64,000 nt of DNA from a cyanobacterium PCC 7702 (lineage in GTDB: Bacteria; Cyanobacteriota; Cyanobacteriia; Cyanobacteriales; Nostocaceae), in the NCBI GenBank assembly GCA_000332255.1, contig KB235926.1:4292407-4356406 (forward strand), in the 5' to 3' direction. The notes beneath the pieces are model-generated. The model worked only from the letters and a program-made list of their open reading frames with translations. It did no database searches and was not told the DNA's origin. Below are positions 1 through 7,809 of this stretch, piece after piece. The position numbers were made by a program, and so were the translations under genes. Position 1 is the stretch's first letter. Each line of letters starts with the position of its first letter.

Positions 1-16
1 CGGTTTCGGTTGTTAA
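1..16 (+). CDS. 3' tail of an upstream copy of the tandem secreted-protein gene (partial)
   Basis: The first 16 bases encode the end of the protein (Gly-Phe-Gly-Cys, then TAA) and match the last bases of the copy ending at 466. The 102 bases that follow are identical to the spacer after that copy. So at least one more copy lies left of the window. Only the last codons are visible. Confidence 0.8.
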
Positions 17-118
17 GCAATTCTCTATCTTTGCAGTTGGCGTTGCTAGTGCAAATTTGGCAACGCTTGCTTTCCACCACATTTCTACAACACAGAACTC
101 ATCAGGAGGTAAAAAATT

Positions 119-466
119 ATGTTTCGTAAAGCTCATATTCTCGGTGTACTAGCTGCTACCTTAGCGATCGCTCCCGGTGCTGCATTTGCTCAACAAACCT
201 CTGTCACTACTCAACAAAACAACCAAGAAGCAAACGTTCTCGGTACTGCTAATACCGTTGTTCAACAAGGTAGTCAGTACACCAACACTCATCAACTTAA
301 CATTAACAAGGGATTTTACTGCTCTGGCGTTTCTCAAGTTGCAGCTACTGTTCAAAATCAGTCCCAAAAGGCTAATGTAGCCGGAGCGTACAACACCGTT
401 GCTCAAATTGGCAACCAAGCTGCTCAGACCGCTCAAACTCAAATTTCTCACGGTTTCGGTTGTTAA
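119..466 (+). CDS. Small secreted Gln/Asn-rich repeat protein, copy 1
   Basis: 115 residues. Residues 1-24 form a clear signal peptide (MFRK, hydrophobic core, AAFA-QQ cleavage site). The mature part is two related blocks of about 42 residues. Each runs through an ANVxGxxNTVxQxGxQ core and ends in GFxC, so the protein has one cysteine per block. The Gln/Asn/Gly spacing resembles curlin-type amyloid repeats, but I cannot assign it to that family without a profile search. An AGGAGGT ribosome site at 104-110 supports the ATG. It is almost identical to the next gene and lies in the tandem array. Function unknown; a surface or extracellular fibre component is an inference. Confidence 0.85.
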   Translation: MFRKAHILGVLAATLAIAPGAAFAQQTSVTTQQNNQEANVLGTANTVVQQGSQYTNTHQLNINKGFYCSGVSQVAATVQNQSQKANVAGAYNTVAQIGNQAAQTAQTQISHGFGC

Positions 467-568
467 GCAATTCTCTATCTTTGCAGTTGGCGTTGCTAGT
501 GCAAATTTGGCAACGCTTGCTTTCCACCACATTTCTACAACACAGAACTCATCAGGAGGTAAAAAATT

Positions 569-916
569 ATGTTTCGTAAAGCTCATATTCTCGGTGTACT
601 AGCTGCTACCTTAGCGATCGCTCCCGGTGCTGCATTTGCTCAACAAACCTCTGTCACTACTCAACAAAACAACCAAGAAGCAAACGTTCTCGGTACTGCT
701 AATACCGTTGTTCAACAAGGTAGTCAGTACACCAACACTCATCAACTTAACATTAACAAGGGATTTTACTGCTCTGGCGGTTCTCAAGTTGCAGCCACCG
801 CTCAAGGTCAGTCTCAAAGCGCTAACGTCGCTGGTGCGTACAACACCGTTGCTCAAATTGGCAACCAAGCTGCTCAGACCGCTCAAACTCAAATTTCTCA
901 CGGTTTCGGTTGCTGA
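569..916 (+). CDS. Small secreted Gln/Asn-rich repeat protein, copy 2
   Basis: 115 residues, the last member of the tandem array. Signal peptide, first block and final 30 residues are identical to copy 1. The proteins differ only around residues 71-84, at the start of the second block (for example SGGSQ instead of SGVSQ, and AQGQSQSAN instead of VQNQSQKAN). It ends GFGC with a TGA stop instead of TAA. The same AGGAGGT site sits upstream at 554-560. Function is not known. The two-block architecture with terminal GFxC suggests repeated beta-strand units. Confidence 0.85.
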   Translation: MFRKAHILGVLAATLAIAPGAAFAQQTSVTTQQNNQEANVLGTANTVVQQGSQYTNTHQLNINKGFYCSGGSQVAATAQGQSQSANVAGAYNTVAQIGNQAAQTAQTQISHGFGC

Positions 917-1001
917 TCGGGGTCAACAAAGCTACACAAAGGTTTTTCCGATTTCCTAACTTCAAAAAATCGGCTCTTTCTAGCGTGTCAGGAATAGAGC
1001 C

Positions 1002-1352
1002 ATGCTTGCTAAAGCATTTATCTCATGTTTGGCAGTGTCTGCACTGATGACCGTACCTACTGAAATTGCGACAGCAGAAAATATTACAGCTAAAAATGAT
1101 AATGTCAGGGTTACGGTAAAGCAAGGCGGTGACGTTACGATTTCCAATCCCAGCGGAACGCTCGTTGTTCCCCACAGCAGCAGTGCAAACCGTTTTCCTA
1201 CCAATCGTCTCTACCGCATTCCGGTCGCCAAGTCACCTCAATTACTATGCAGTAGAAAAATCGTAACTAACCAAAGTATTAAAACAAATAGTTCTAACAC
1301 TGCTATTCATCGCACTTACAGTTCTACAACAACGCAAATTTGTAAACGATAG
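1002..1352 (+). CDS. Secreted hypothetical protein, paralogue of the one at 1929
   Basis: 116 residues. It starts MLAKAFISCLAVSALM and has a signal peptide ending near AxA at residue 25. The mature protein begins with a region rich in Val, Asp, Asn and Gly (NVRVTVKQGGDVTI), then a PHSS stretch, and ends RTYSSTTTQIC plus two basic residues. The protein at 1929-2294 has the same layout: MFAKPLISLLALSG start, RVRIDRDGDIRI, IPHSW and RTYSSSTTIVC. The two are clearly paralogues. No known family recognised. It lies 85 bp after the tandem repeat array, on the same strand. Confidence 0.75.
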   Translation: MLAKAFISCLAVSALMTVPTEIATAENITAKNDNVRVTVKQGGDVTISNPSGTLVVPHSSSANRFPTNRLYRIPVAKSPQLLCSRKIVTNQSIKTNSSNTAIHRTYSSTTTQICKR

Positions 1353-1379
1353 ATTGAAAGGACTTGAAAGGAAATCCCC

Positions 1380-1787
1380 ATGAAATTAAAATTTCTTTCT
1401 ATAAGCTTATTCTCACTTGGCATTATCTCTCCCTTTTTCATTCCTTCTTTAACTCCTGCTGCTAAAGCAGTAGGATGTGCAGCGATCGCGGTGACACCAC
1501 AAATATCAGTTCGCGGTTCTAAGCAACCAGCAACACAAACTAATACTGTTAACCAAGAAATCGATCCCAACTGTATTGGCAATACTGCTGTTTGCTCGGG
1601 TTCTCAAGTCGCTGTTGTTCCTGGAGCTGTTGAACAAAGAAGAAGTTGCACCCAAAACCTGGGAGGAGATCCTAACCGTACTCTTCCTGTTAGGGGCGGA
1701 GATGTGAAGTTCCAGTCCACTCCCAAATTCGACATATACAATCCTGCTCAAGATCAAGATTATCTTAATGGTGTACTAAAGAAATAA
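1380..1787 (+). CDS. Secreted hypothetical protein with four cysteines in the mature part
   Basis: 135 residues. The signal peptide covers residues 1-31 (MKLKFLSISLFSLG... AAKA-VG). The mature region has cysteines in VGCAA, DPNCIG, AVCSG and RSCTQ, consistent with extracytoplasmic disulfides, and a Pro/Asp/Asn-rich tail. It starts 27 bp after the preceding secreted-protein gene. An AAAGGA site lies about 10 bases upstream of the ATG. No family recognised. Context makes it part of the same exported set. Confidence 0.75.
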   Translation: MKLKFLSISLFSLGIISPFFIPSLTPAAKAVGCAAIAVTPQISVRGSKQPATQTNTVNQEIDPNCIGNTAVCSGSQVAVVPGAVEQRRSCTQNLGGDPNRTLPVRGGDVKFQSTPKFDIYNPAQDQDYLNGVLKK

Positions 1788-1928
1788 CTTATTTACTTTC
1801 TTTGTCACAAACGAATGGTACAAAATTGCTAGCAAGCAGTGGGGAAAGATGGGAGAAGCATTATCCTATCTACCCCCTATTGTCATTATTCATTATTTGT
1901 AGCTACAAAAATAGGAGATTTAAAAATT

Positions 1929-2294
1929 ATGTTTGCCAAACCATTGATTTCATTACTAGCACTTTCTGGATTCCTAGCATTACCTATTGGAATTGCCACT
2001 GCTGGTGAAATAGACATTCAAAACAATGGTACGAGGGTGAGAATCGATCGAGATGGGGATATCAGAATTAATTCTACTCCTACAGATAAAATTTACATAC
2101 CCCATTCCTGGCCTATTTCAGATTATCCCATTCAACCAAATTGGACTCGACCTTGGAAAATTTGGAGACTTCCAAGAAATAAAGATATTCGCTGCAATGG
2201 AAACACATACAGCAGCCATACTACTCGCAGCTATAGTCTTGGTAGTAGTAGCAGTCGAACTTATAGTTCTTCGACAACAATTGTCTGTCAATAA
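1929..2294 (+). CDS. Secreted hypothetical protein, paralogue of the one at 1002
   Basis: 121 residues from the ATG at 1929. The open frame extends to 1839, but this ATG has a good AGGAG site at 1913-1917 and starts a proper signal peptide (MFAKPLISLLALSGFLALP, cleavage near ATA-GE). The mature protein shares the pattern of the 1002 gene: alternating charged and hydrophobic residues (RVRIDRDGDIRI), IPHSW, and a Ser/Thr/Tyr-rich tail ending SSTTIVC. Two cysteines (IRCNG and IVC). Function unknown. The paralogy shows repeated duplication within this locus. Confidence 0.75.
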   Translation: MFAKPLISLLALSGFLALPIGIATAGEIDIQNNGTRVRIDRDGDIRINSTPTDKIYIPHSWPISDYPIQPNWTRPWKIWRLPRNKDIRCNGNTYSSHTTRSYSLGSSSSRTYSSSTTIVCQ

Positions 2295-2398
2295 AAAGAA
2301 ACTGTTGTAACTGCAACATTTTTCTGGCGATCGCCCATAACAAAAACCCAGCAGGTAGATAATTTCCATACCTGCTGCTACCTATTTACAATCCAGCT

Positions 2399-2890
2399 AT
2401 GAAAAAGTTACTGTTTTTGGGCTTTTGCTTGGCTTTCGTTGCTTCTGTTTCCGCAGTTGCTGCTCAAAATTTCATTTCCCATCGCAAAGTTTCTTTGATT
2501 TATGCCGACAGCAATAGTGATGATATGCACAACTTTAGCACCTTTAGCCAGCAATCCAATTTTTCCTCTACATACCAACAAAACTTTCTTACTTTCAGGG
2601 CGACTAATCTAAGTCAACCTCATATTTTGACGGTTAAAACTTCAGGTGCTCAGCTCCAGGGCGAAATCACCCTTGATGGTAAAATTATCAAACTATTAAA
2701 CAGCAATCAAGTAGAAATTAATTTATCACCATTCCTATCTGTTGGAGAGCATCAGGTGAAAATTTCTGGACGTTATTCCCCTGTATCATCTTCTGCAAGC
2801 ATCACTCTGAGCGGTCCTGGTACTAATGTTATGCAACAAACTAGTGGCAATGGAATTTTATATCATGTTATTAACATGAGTATACATTAG
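2399..2890 (+). CDS. Secreted hypothetical protein, beta-rich
   Basis: 163 residues. The signal peptide is residues 1-22 (MKKLLFLGFCLAFVASVSAVAA-QN). The mature part has many Ser, Asn, Gln and Phe residues followed by alternating hydrophobic stretches (HILTVKTSGAQLQGEITLDG, VGEHQVKISG, SASITLSG) that look like beta strands of an Ig-like or jelly-roll fold. No cysteine in the mature part. No family recognised. It is the last of the rightward secreted genes and converges on the PIN gene, with only 3 bases between the stops. Confidence 0.7.
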   Translation: MKKLLFLGFCLAFVASVSAVAAQNFISHRKVSLIYADSNSDDMHNFSTFSQQSNFSSTYQQNFLTFRATNLSQPHILTVKTSGAQLQGEITLDGKIIKLLNSNQVEINLSPFLSVGEHQVKISGRYSPVSSSASITLSGPGTNVMQQTSGNGILYHVINMSIH

Positions 2891-2893
2891 GTA

Positions 2894-3349
2894 TTAACTG
2901 GAACTCAGGGCTTGAAGCTGACTTTCTAAATTCACACGTATCCAAAATTCTGCTAGTGACCAAATCCGATATTGGTTTGCAGCTAGAGCGAAATTATGGC
3001 GATTGTGGATAACAATTGCATCTAGTTCTTGATGCTCAACACACATTAATTCCACAGCAGACTCAAAGTCTTGGATAGGTAAGGAACGTGCTTGTTGCAA
3101 TATAGTTCGATGAACTGGTAATATTTTGATTTTATTTTGTAACCAACTGACGACAATGGCAGCAGTTTTGTTATTTTGTAAACGACTGGCATAAGTGTAT
3201 ATTTTTTGGTAACCAATATCTGTTACGTACATCTGAACTAAAGGATGTACTTTATCTATCAATTTGCTAACATCTGCGCTCAAACCACTGCGATTTATCA
3301 ATGCTTCCAAAAGTAGGTCAGCATCCAATAAAATCTCGAACAATTTCAA
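2894..3349 (-). CDS. PIN-domain protein (VapC-like), apparently without a partner antitoxin
   Basis: 151 residues. It shows PIN nuclease features: an N-terminal ILLDADLLLEAL strand with acidic residues, a middle FESAVELM acidic position, and DAIVIHNRHNF near residues 118-128, matching the last acidic site and the NxxHF end of PIN domains. PIN proteins are metal-dependent RNases, often VapC toxins. No antitoxin-sized frame precedes it; the gap of about 130 bp to mltA encodes at most a short fragment. The start is a TTG (3349). A second TTG at 3343 sits at a better distance from the AGGGGG site, so the start is uncertain. Confidence 0.7.
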   Translation of the reverse strand: MKLFEILLDADLLLEALINRSGLSADVSKLIDKVHPLVQMYVTDIGYQKIYTYASRLQNNKTAAIVVSWLQNKIKILPVHRTILQQARSLPIQDFESAVELMCVEHQELDAIVIHNRHNFALAANQYRIWSLAEFWIRVNLESQLQALSSS

Positions 3350-3476
3350 TCCCCCTAATTGTGTGAATCACATACCTACTTTTCTTACTTTGAAACCCTA
3401 GAAGTAGAACCAGTAATGGGAATAACTGTTTTTAGTGATGACGAGCAATTGTTTATGTAGTTCCTAACCACAAATT

Positions 3477-4751
3477 TTATTTGTCGGACTTAAGCAGCAA
3501 ATAGTACAGTTGTCCGTTACTAACCGTGACACCAGCACGATCGCCTGCTTCCTGACCAGTACCCAAAAAATAATCTACCCTACCGGCGCCTTTAATTGCA
3601 CCTCCAGTGTCCTGATCGGGAACATAGCGACTGACAATACGGTGTTCTATGCTACCGTTAGAGTCTAGAAAAGGAAAAGGAGCGCGGATCAAAGCTAAAG
3701 CACCAGGAGGCATGAAGGATTTATCAGTAGCGATGGAACGTTCTGCTGTCAGGGGTATCCTCAACGCACCTTGTGCAGGTGCACCGTGCTTATCTTGGAA
3801 AAATACAAAGCTGCGATCGCGAGAAATATAAGCATTTAAATCCTGGGGATGCTTTTGAAAATAATCCAAGATTTTAGGCATCGTTAATCCTTCTAAGGGT
3901 AATTTACCATCTTCCACAAGTTGGCGTCCCAGGCTTTTGTAATTATAAGCAGTACTTCCGGCGTATCCTACTGTTGTTTGCGTACCATCGGGAAACTGAA
4001 GTCGCGCCGAACCTTCAATTTGAATGATATACGGCTGTAGGCGATCGCGGAACCAAAACAACTCTAATCCCCGCAGTTTCCCTTTTGAACCTTGCAAACC
4101 ATCCGCTCCCTCCAACTCAAAGCGGGTGGGGTGAGGTTTTTGCCAAGAATCAAAATCAGGAGGTAAACGATAGATAGGATAGCGATATTCTTTCGTGGGA
4201 ATACGACTGGCATCATAAAGTGGCTCATAATAGGCAGTAAACAAAACCGTTCCCTTGCCATCACTACCCACAGACTGATAAAAAACAAATTCCCGTGCAA
4301 TAGCTGCATTTAATTCTTCGGGAGATTTAGATTGAAGTAATAATTCACGGAAACGTTGTAAACTACTAATAACCCGCTGCCGCGTAATTCCAGAAATTGC
4401 ATACCTTTTGTAAGCAGCATCAGCTCTGCTGGTTTGTAGGTATCGCAAGCTGTAGGCGATCGCGGTCAAAAGAGCCTTTTTGTCAGGTCCTTTCCCATTT
4501 TCGCCCCAAAGCTGGCGATCCAAGCAAGAAGCATCTCCCTCACAACAAAGAAATGGCGATTTTGGTAAGGGAATCAATGGTGGTACTGTTTGAGCTGGAT
4601 TGGGAATTGGTAAAGATACGGGTAATTGCCACTTTTTGACCCGACATTCTCCAGGACTAAGTTCTTTTGATTCCAAGGAACTTACGGGTAACAGTAGAAT
4701 GATAAAAGTTGTACAAAGGCTAATAACAAGACCATTAGGTATTTTTTGCAT
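3477..4751 (-). CDS. mltA: Membrane-bound lytic murein transglycosylase A (MltA)
   Basis: 424 residues from ATG 4751. A TTG at 4775, overlapping the stop of the upstream gene, is an alternative start. MltA cleaves peptidoglycan glycan strands to 1,6-anhydro products at the cell wall. Visible features are an N-terminal hydrophobic export segment, the family stretch FTAYYEPLYDASR, the YGLP-type region (YPIYRLPPDFDSW), a Gly-rich GYAGSTAYNYKSLGR segment, and the C-terminal 3D domain GGAIKGAGRVDYFLGTG that carries the conserved Asp. Length is normal. It is the second gene of a pair with the coiled-coil protein and probably translationally coupled to it. Confidence 0.9.
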   Translation of the reverse strand: MQKIPNGLVISLCTTFIILLLPVSSLESKELSPGECRVKKWQLPVSLPIPNPAQTVPPLIPLPKSPFLCCEGDASCLDRQLWGENGKGPDKKALLTAIAYSLRYLQTSRADAAYKRYAISGITRQRVISSLQRFRELLLQSKSPEELNAAIAREFVFYQSVGSDGKGTVLFTAYYEPLYDASRIPTKEYRYPIYRLPPDFDSWQKPHPTRFELEGADGLQGSKGKLRGLELFWFRDRLQPYIIQIEGSARLQFPDGTQTTVGYAGSTAYNYKSLGRQLVEDGKLPLEGLTMPKILDYFQKHPQDLNAYISRDRSFVFFQDKHGAPAQGALRIPLTAERSIATDKSFMPPGALALIRAPFPFLDSNGSIEHRIVSRYVPDQDTGGAIKGAGRVDYFLGTGQEAGDRAGVTVSNGQLYYLLLKSDK

Positions 4752-4771
4752 TGCCGACAGTGGAATTTTGT

Positions 4772-5128
4772 TCAAGAACGCGACTCTAACTTAGCAACTC
4801 GCTTCTCTAATGTGTTAACTTGTTGCTTTAATTCCACTACCAAAGTTGCCAGATGATCGAACATCCGGTCCCGTTCTTGCTGAGAAAGTGTTCGCCCCGA
4901 ACGAGATGACTGTCGGGGGGTCAATGTGGTTGTTGGCGCTGGGGTGCGAATTTGTCCTTGTTGAGATTGTAACTGATTTACCTGAGCCTGCAAACGACGA
5001 AAGTCGGCTTCTAAATTACTAAGGCGGGATTCTATTTGCTGCGATGCCGCAGGGTGCGAAAATAAACTACCCCAGGCAATTATTATTGTTACAACTCCTA
5101 CTAATATTAATACCCCTATTTTTCTCAT
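4772..5128 (-). CDS. Small membrane-anchored coiled-coil protein
   Basis: 118 residues. One N-terminal hydrophobic segment (residues 4-23), then a heptad-like helix rich in Gln and Leu (residues 31-60), a Pro/Thr/Ser/Arg linker (61-80), and a second coiled-coil segment at the C-terminus (LVVELKQQVNTLEKRVAKLE). The stop codon touches the start of mltA, so the two are probably co-translated. This suggests a cell-envelope role, perhaps tethering the transglycosylase, which is inference. No named family recognised. Confidence 0.75.
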   Translation of the reverse strand: MRKIGVLILVGVVTIIIAWGSLFSHPAASQQIESRLSNLEADFRRLQAQVNQLQSQQGQIRTPAPTTTLTPRQSSRSGRTLSQQERDRMFDHLATLVVELKQQVNTLEKRVAKLESRS

Positions 5129-5268
5129 CGCCTACTCCCGTAATGGGTGAGGTATTGTAAGTTAGCGACTCATTGCTTTGGCCTTAACTAGCTAGGTATT
5201 TTCAGGACTAGAGTTGTAACTGCTAGCGTTAAGAAGGACTAAAGTCCTTACTACTAGCTTGGTTGGGT

Positions 5269-6753
5269 CTAAGAGTCGGCTTGCAGATTGGCAAATAGTC
5301 TTTGCCATTCGATGGAACCAGTGTAATCTTCTCCTTCTTTGACTTCAAAGGTAACATTACGCGCCTGTGGATACTTTAGCGCTTGTACGCAAATTTCTGC
5401 TACGTCCTCACGGCTGATTTTTCCTTTAATGTTATCACCTTGATCGAATATTAAAGATTTACCTTTTGGTTCCTCAGTTAATGCACAAGGTCTAATAATG
5501 GTGTAAGGAATTCCGCTTTTTCTGAGACTGTCTTCTCCCTTTAATTTCCAGGTTAAAATTCCTCCCAACTGTTCGTTTAGTCTTACTGCAGGCGGTTCTT
5601 CATCCAAATTAATTCCCGGGCGTCCGGGACGAGTAACACCAGCGGAACTGACAAGGACAAATTGCGGCAAAATTTCGCCTCCATAGGCTTTAATGGATTG
5701 GATTTGTAAGGCAAAACTACCGGGTGAAAATTTTGGGTTTAAGGCATTATCATATTCAAATTTGCTTAACATTAATTGCACAGAAGAAATTTTAGTAGTA
5801 TCTATGGGTGGATAATCTTTTATTGTCTTAGCCCGAAATACAGGAATTAAATCGCTAAAGGGGACGCGAACATCTATCCAGGTATTTGCTACTGTATCAA
5901 AAGAATAACTGTAGCCAACACCATCCCACCTTTCGTCCGTACGCAGAAAGAACTTGTAACGTTTTCCATCTCCTTTGACACGTAATTCTATACCTGTATA
6001 ACCTGATAAATTAAAGGGTGGAGACAAGTTCTTAGTTCTTACAGAAGCAAATCCTCCAGAATTGGTGGTAGAAACATTACCAGAAAATAAAGCTGTACCT
6101 TCTACCAATCGCAGATTACTTTCGCTGACACCTCCCATGACCACATCATCTACAGCACCCCAAATACTTTCTATTTCTGCGGACGGATGTGTAAAATCAA
6201 ATAATATCTTTTCCCCTGGTTTTGGTAAATATTTGGCTGCAGCTTCTACTAAATTTTTTACGCCTTGATATTCGACATTTTCTGGAGTGTCGCCAATAAC
6301 TTCTGGTTGATAAAATTTAACACCTTGATAGTATTTTTGTCGGTTGGGAGTATCACCTTCTACAGGTTGGACGCGCACCGCGGTAGAGCAAATTACGGCT
6401 TGAATTCCAGCAAAAACGCAAGAATTTAAAGTTTCTGGCTTAGTAATATCTCCGAAAACTAAGTCAATTTCATTACCAAGAATGGCTCGCGCTTTGTCAA
6501 GATTGCGGACAAGCGATCGCACCGTGTAACCTTCTTCCAGCAATCGCCGCACTACTCGCCTACCAACGCCACCCGTCGCACCCGCTACTAGTACTGCAGC
6601 CACCTGTCTTGCTCCATCAGCTTTTTTTGGACTACCTCCAACATTAGCTCGGAATAAATTTTGTATCCAACTGACCAAAGGTATAACTTCAAAGAAAGTC
6701 AGAGTCTGAATAAATCTACCTAAGTCCCACTTAGCAGAATTTTTTTGAGTCAT
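5269..6753 (-). CDS. Atypical short-chain dehydrogenase with an inserted CIA30 domain (HCF173-like)
   Basis: 494 residues. Residues 53-135 form the N-terminal half of an NAD(P)-binding atypical SDR fold (VLVAGATGGVGRRVVRRLLE). Residues about 184-350 are a CIA30 (NDUFAF1-like) beta domain, seen as WGAVDDVVMGGVS, GYTGIELRVKGDGKRYKFFL and WIDVRVPFSDLIP. The SDR fold resumes at FVLVSSAGVTRPGRP and continues to PYTIIRPCAL. Plant HCF173, needed for psbA mRNA translation, has this same split arrangement. A photosystem II assembly or psbA role here is therefore a homology-based inference. The gene is monocistronic as far as can be seen. Confidence 0.85.
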   Translation of the reverse strand: MTQKNSAKWDLGRFIQTLTFFEVIPLVSWIQNLFRANVGGSPKKADGARQVAAVLVAGATGGVGRRVVRRLLEEGYTVRSLVRNLDKARAILGNEIDLVFGDITKPETLNSCVFAGIQAVICSTAVRVQPVEGDTPNRQKYYQGVKFYQPEVIGDTPENVEYQGVKNLVEAAAKYLPKPGEKILFDFTHPSAEIESIWGAVDDVVMGGVSESNLRLVEGTALFSGNVSTTNSGGFASVRTKNLSPPFNLSGYTGIELRVKGDGKRYKFFLRTDERWDGVGYSYSFDTVANTWIDVRVPFSDLIPVFRAKTIKDYPPIDTTKISSVQLMLSKFEYDNALNPKFSPGSFALQIQSIKAYGGEILPQFVLVSSAGVTRPGRPGINLDEEPPAVRLNEQLGGILTWKLKGEDSLRKSGIPYTIIRPCALTEEPKGKSLIFDQGDNIKGKISREDVAEICVQALKYPQARNVTFEVKEGEDYTGSIEWQRLFANLQADS

Positions 6754-6897
6754 CGTTAGTATTTTGACAATAAACTATCAGTTTTCAAAAATTCTTGTGT
6801 CTATACTTCAGTCAGTATTATTTTGACTGAATTTTTTGTGTCATCCTATTTCTACCTTTGGTCTTTGTTGTAGCGTTCCACAAATCAAAAAAATTGA

Positions 6898-7395
6898 CTA
6901 AACAATATAAAATTCCAAGTTGTGCTTTTCGAGAAAATCATAAGTAAAACGATCCACTACATTCGTATCGCTCAGCTCTAAATTATAAAAATCTACAACT
7001 TCATGCTCAAAATATGGTCCTGCATGCCAAGTTCCTATCTCTAACTTGACAAAGCAATTCCCAGGAATGCGGAAAGCAGCAATATTTTGTACATCTGGTT
7101 GCTCCGCATCATTATTGGGAGGACAAACTGCTATTAACCAATCTTTTCCTTGTAATGAACCCAAACATTGAGTACATTGCACGTGGCGGGTGATTTGGTG
7201 AAATTTACGTCCCCGACTTTGCAAACGCATAATATAAAAGCGCGGCGTACCTTTGTCCAGTACTAAAGCAGCATCGTTGGCATCAAAGACTTTACCATCT
7301 TCAGTAGGGAAAATCACCTGACCGTAAGGACGAAAATTTTCCGGCGTTATCCACTGTGCCTGCAATTGTTGTACTATTTGTGACGTACTCATCAT
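6898..7395 (-). CDS. Ureidoglycolate lyase (AllA) family protein
   Basis: 165 residues from ATG 7395. The open frame reaches a TTG at 7410, but AAAGGA lies just upstream of the tandem ATGATG, so 7395 or 7392 is preferred. AllA-type features are ENFRPYGQVI near the N-terminus, GTPRFYIMRLQSRGRKFHQITRH, the conserved IGTWHAGPYF, and FYNLELSDTNVVDRFTYDF. Family members release urea from ureidoglycolate late in purine catabolism. No other allantoin pathway gene lies beside it, and cyanobacterial members may have another substrate, so the exact reaction is not assured. Confidence 0.8.
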   Translation of the reverse strand: MMSTSQIVQQLQAQWITPENFRPYGQVIFPTEDGKVFDANDAALVLDKGTPRFYIMRLQSRGRKFHQITRHVQCTQCLGSLQGKDWLIAVCPPNNDAEQPDVQNIAAFRIPGNCFVKLEIGTWHAGPYFEHEVVDFYNLELSDTNVVDRFTYDFLEKHNLEFYIV

Positions 7396-7809
7396 GCAAG
7401 TCCTTTCCAACTTTTAAGATAGCAATGTTCTCGACACAGTTGCGGCTAATTACATTTATGCCATCTCAGTGCTACACTCCATGTTTGCAGATAATTTCAA
7501 AACGTAGCAACTTGCAGACAAAACTTCTGCCAGCACATTTTTCACCAAGTCTTCTTTAGGTTCACAGTCATACCTACGATAGATTTTTGATGGAAATGCT
7601 TGATGAGCTAATTATTTGGTAGTATTTTCATCCGTGTACTACACATGCGTTGGCGATCTCGTTACCGTGTTTGCGAGTAAAATCAAAGTATTAAGTTTTA
7701 TGTGCCAGTGTTAAGCAATTTTAAACTGCTGTGCGCTGGGCTTCTACTTTGTAAGCTTCCTTAATTTAAGAAGCTAGAAACTAAAACGATCAAGAGAGGA
7801 GGATTTCAC
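7396..7809. other. Intergenic region between divergent genes (sodB promoter region)
   Basis: 414 bp, AT-rich, between the leftward AllA-family gene and rightward sodB. It must hold promoters for both. I see no convincing reading frame or RNA gene. The sodB ribosome site GAGAGGAGG lies at 7793-7801. Confidence 0.6.

Larger units (their letters stand above)
1..900 (+). repeat. Tandem direct repeat, two complete 450-bp units
   Basis: Bases 1-450 and 451-900 are the same unit. Each unit holds the tail of one gene copy, a 102-bp spacer with a strong AGGAGG ribosome site, and most of the next gene. By eye the units differ at 13 positions, all inside a 56-bp tract (330-385 versus 780-835); the remaining bases are identical. 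The unit restarts at 901 for about a dozen bases and then diverges (TGCTGA replaces TGTTAA), marking the right end of the array. Confidence 0.95.

Noticed and set aside
164-171. GCGATCGC octamers across the window considered as binding sites or mobile repeats
   Set aside because: These are HIP1 octamers, abundant genome-wide in many cyanobacteria; useful as a taxonomic hint only.
161-586. 141-codon open frame on the minus strand across the tandem repeat
   Set aside because: It is the antisense shadow of the secreted-protein gene; it repeats with the array, has no ribosome site and no protein-like features.
3380-3476. Short minus-strand frame ending ITGSTSRVSK upstream of the PIN gene, considered as an antitoxin
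   Set aside because: Only about 30 codons without a start codon or recognisable antitoxin motif; kept only as a remark.
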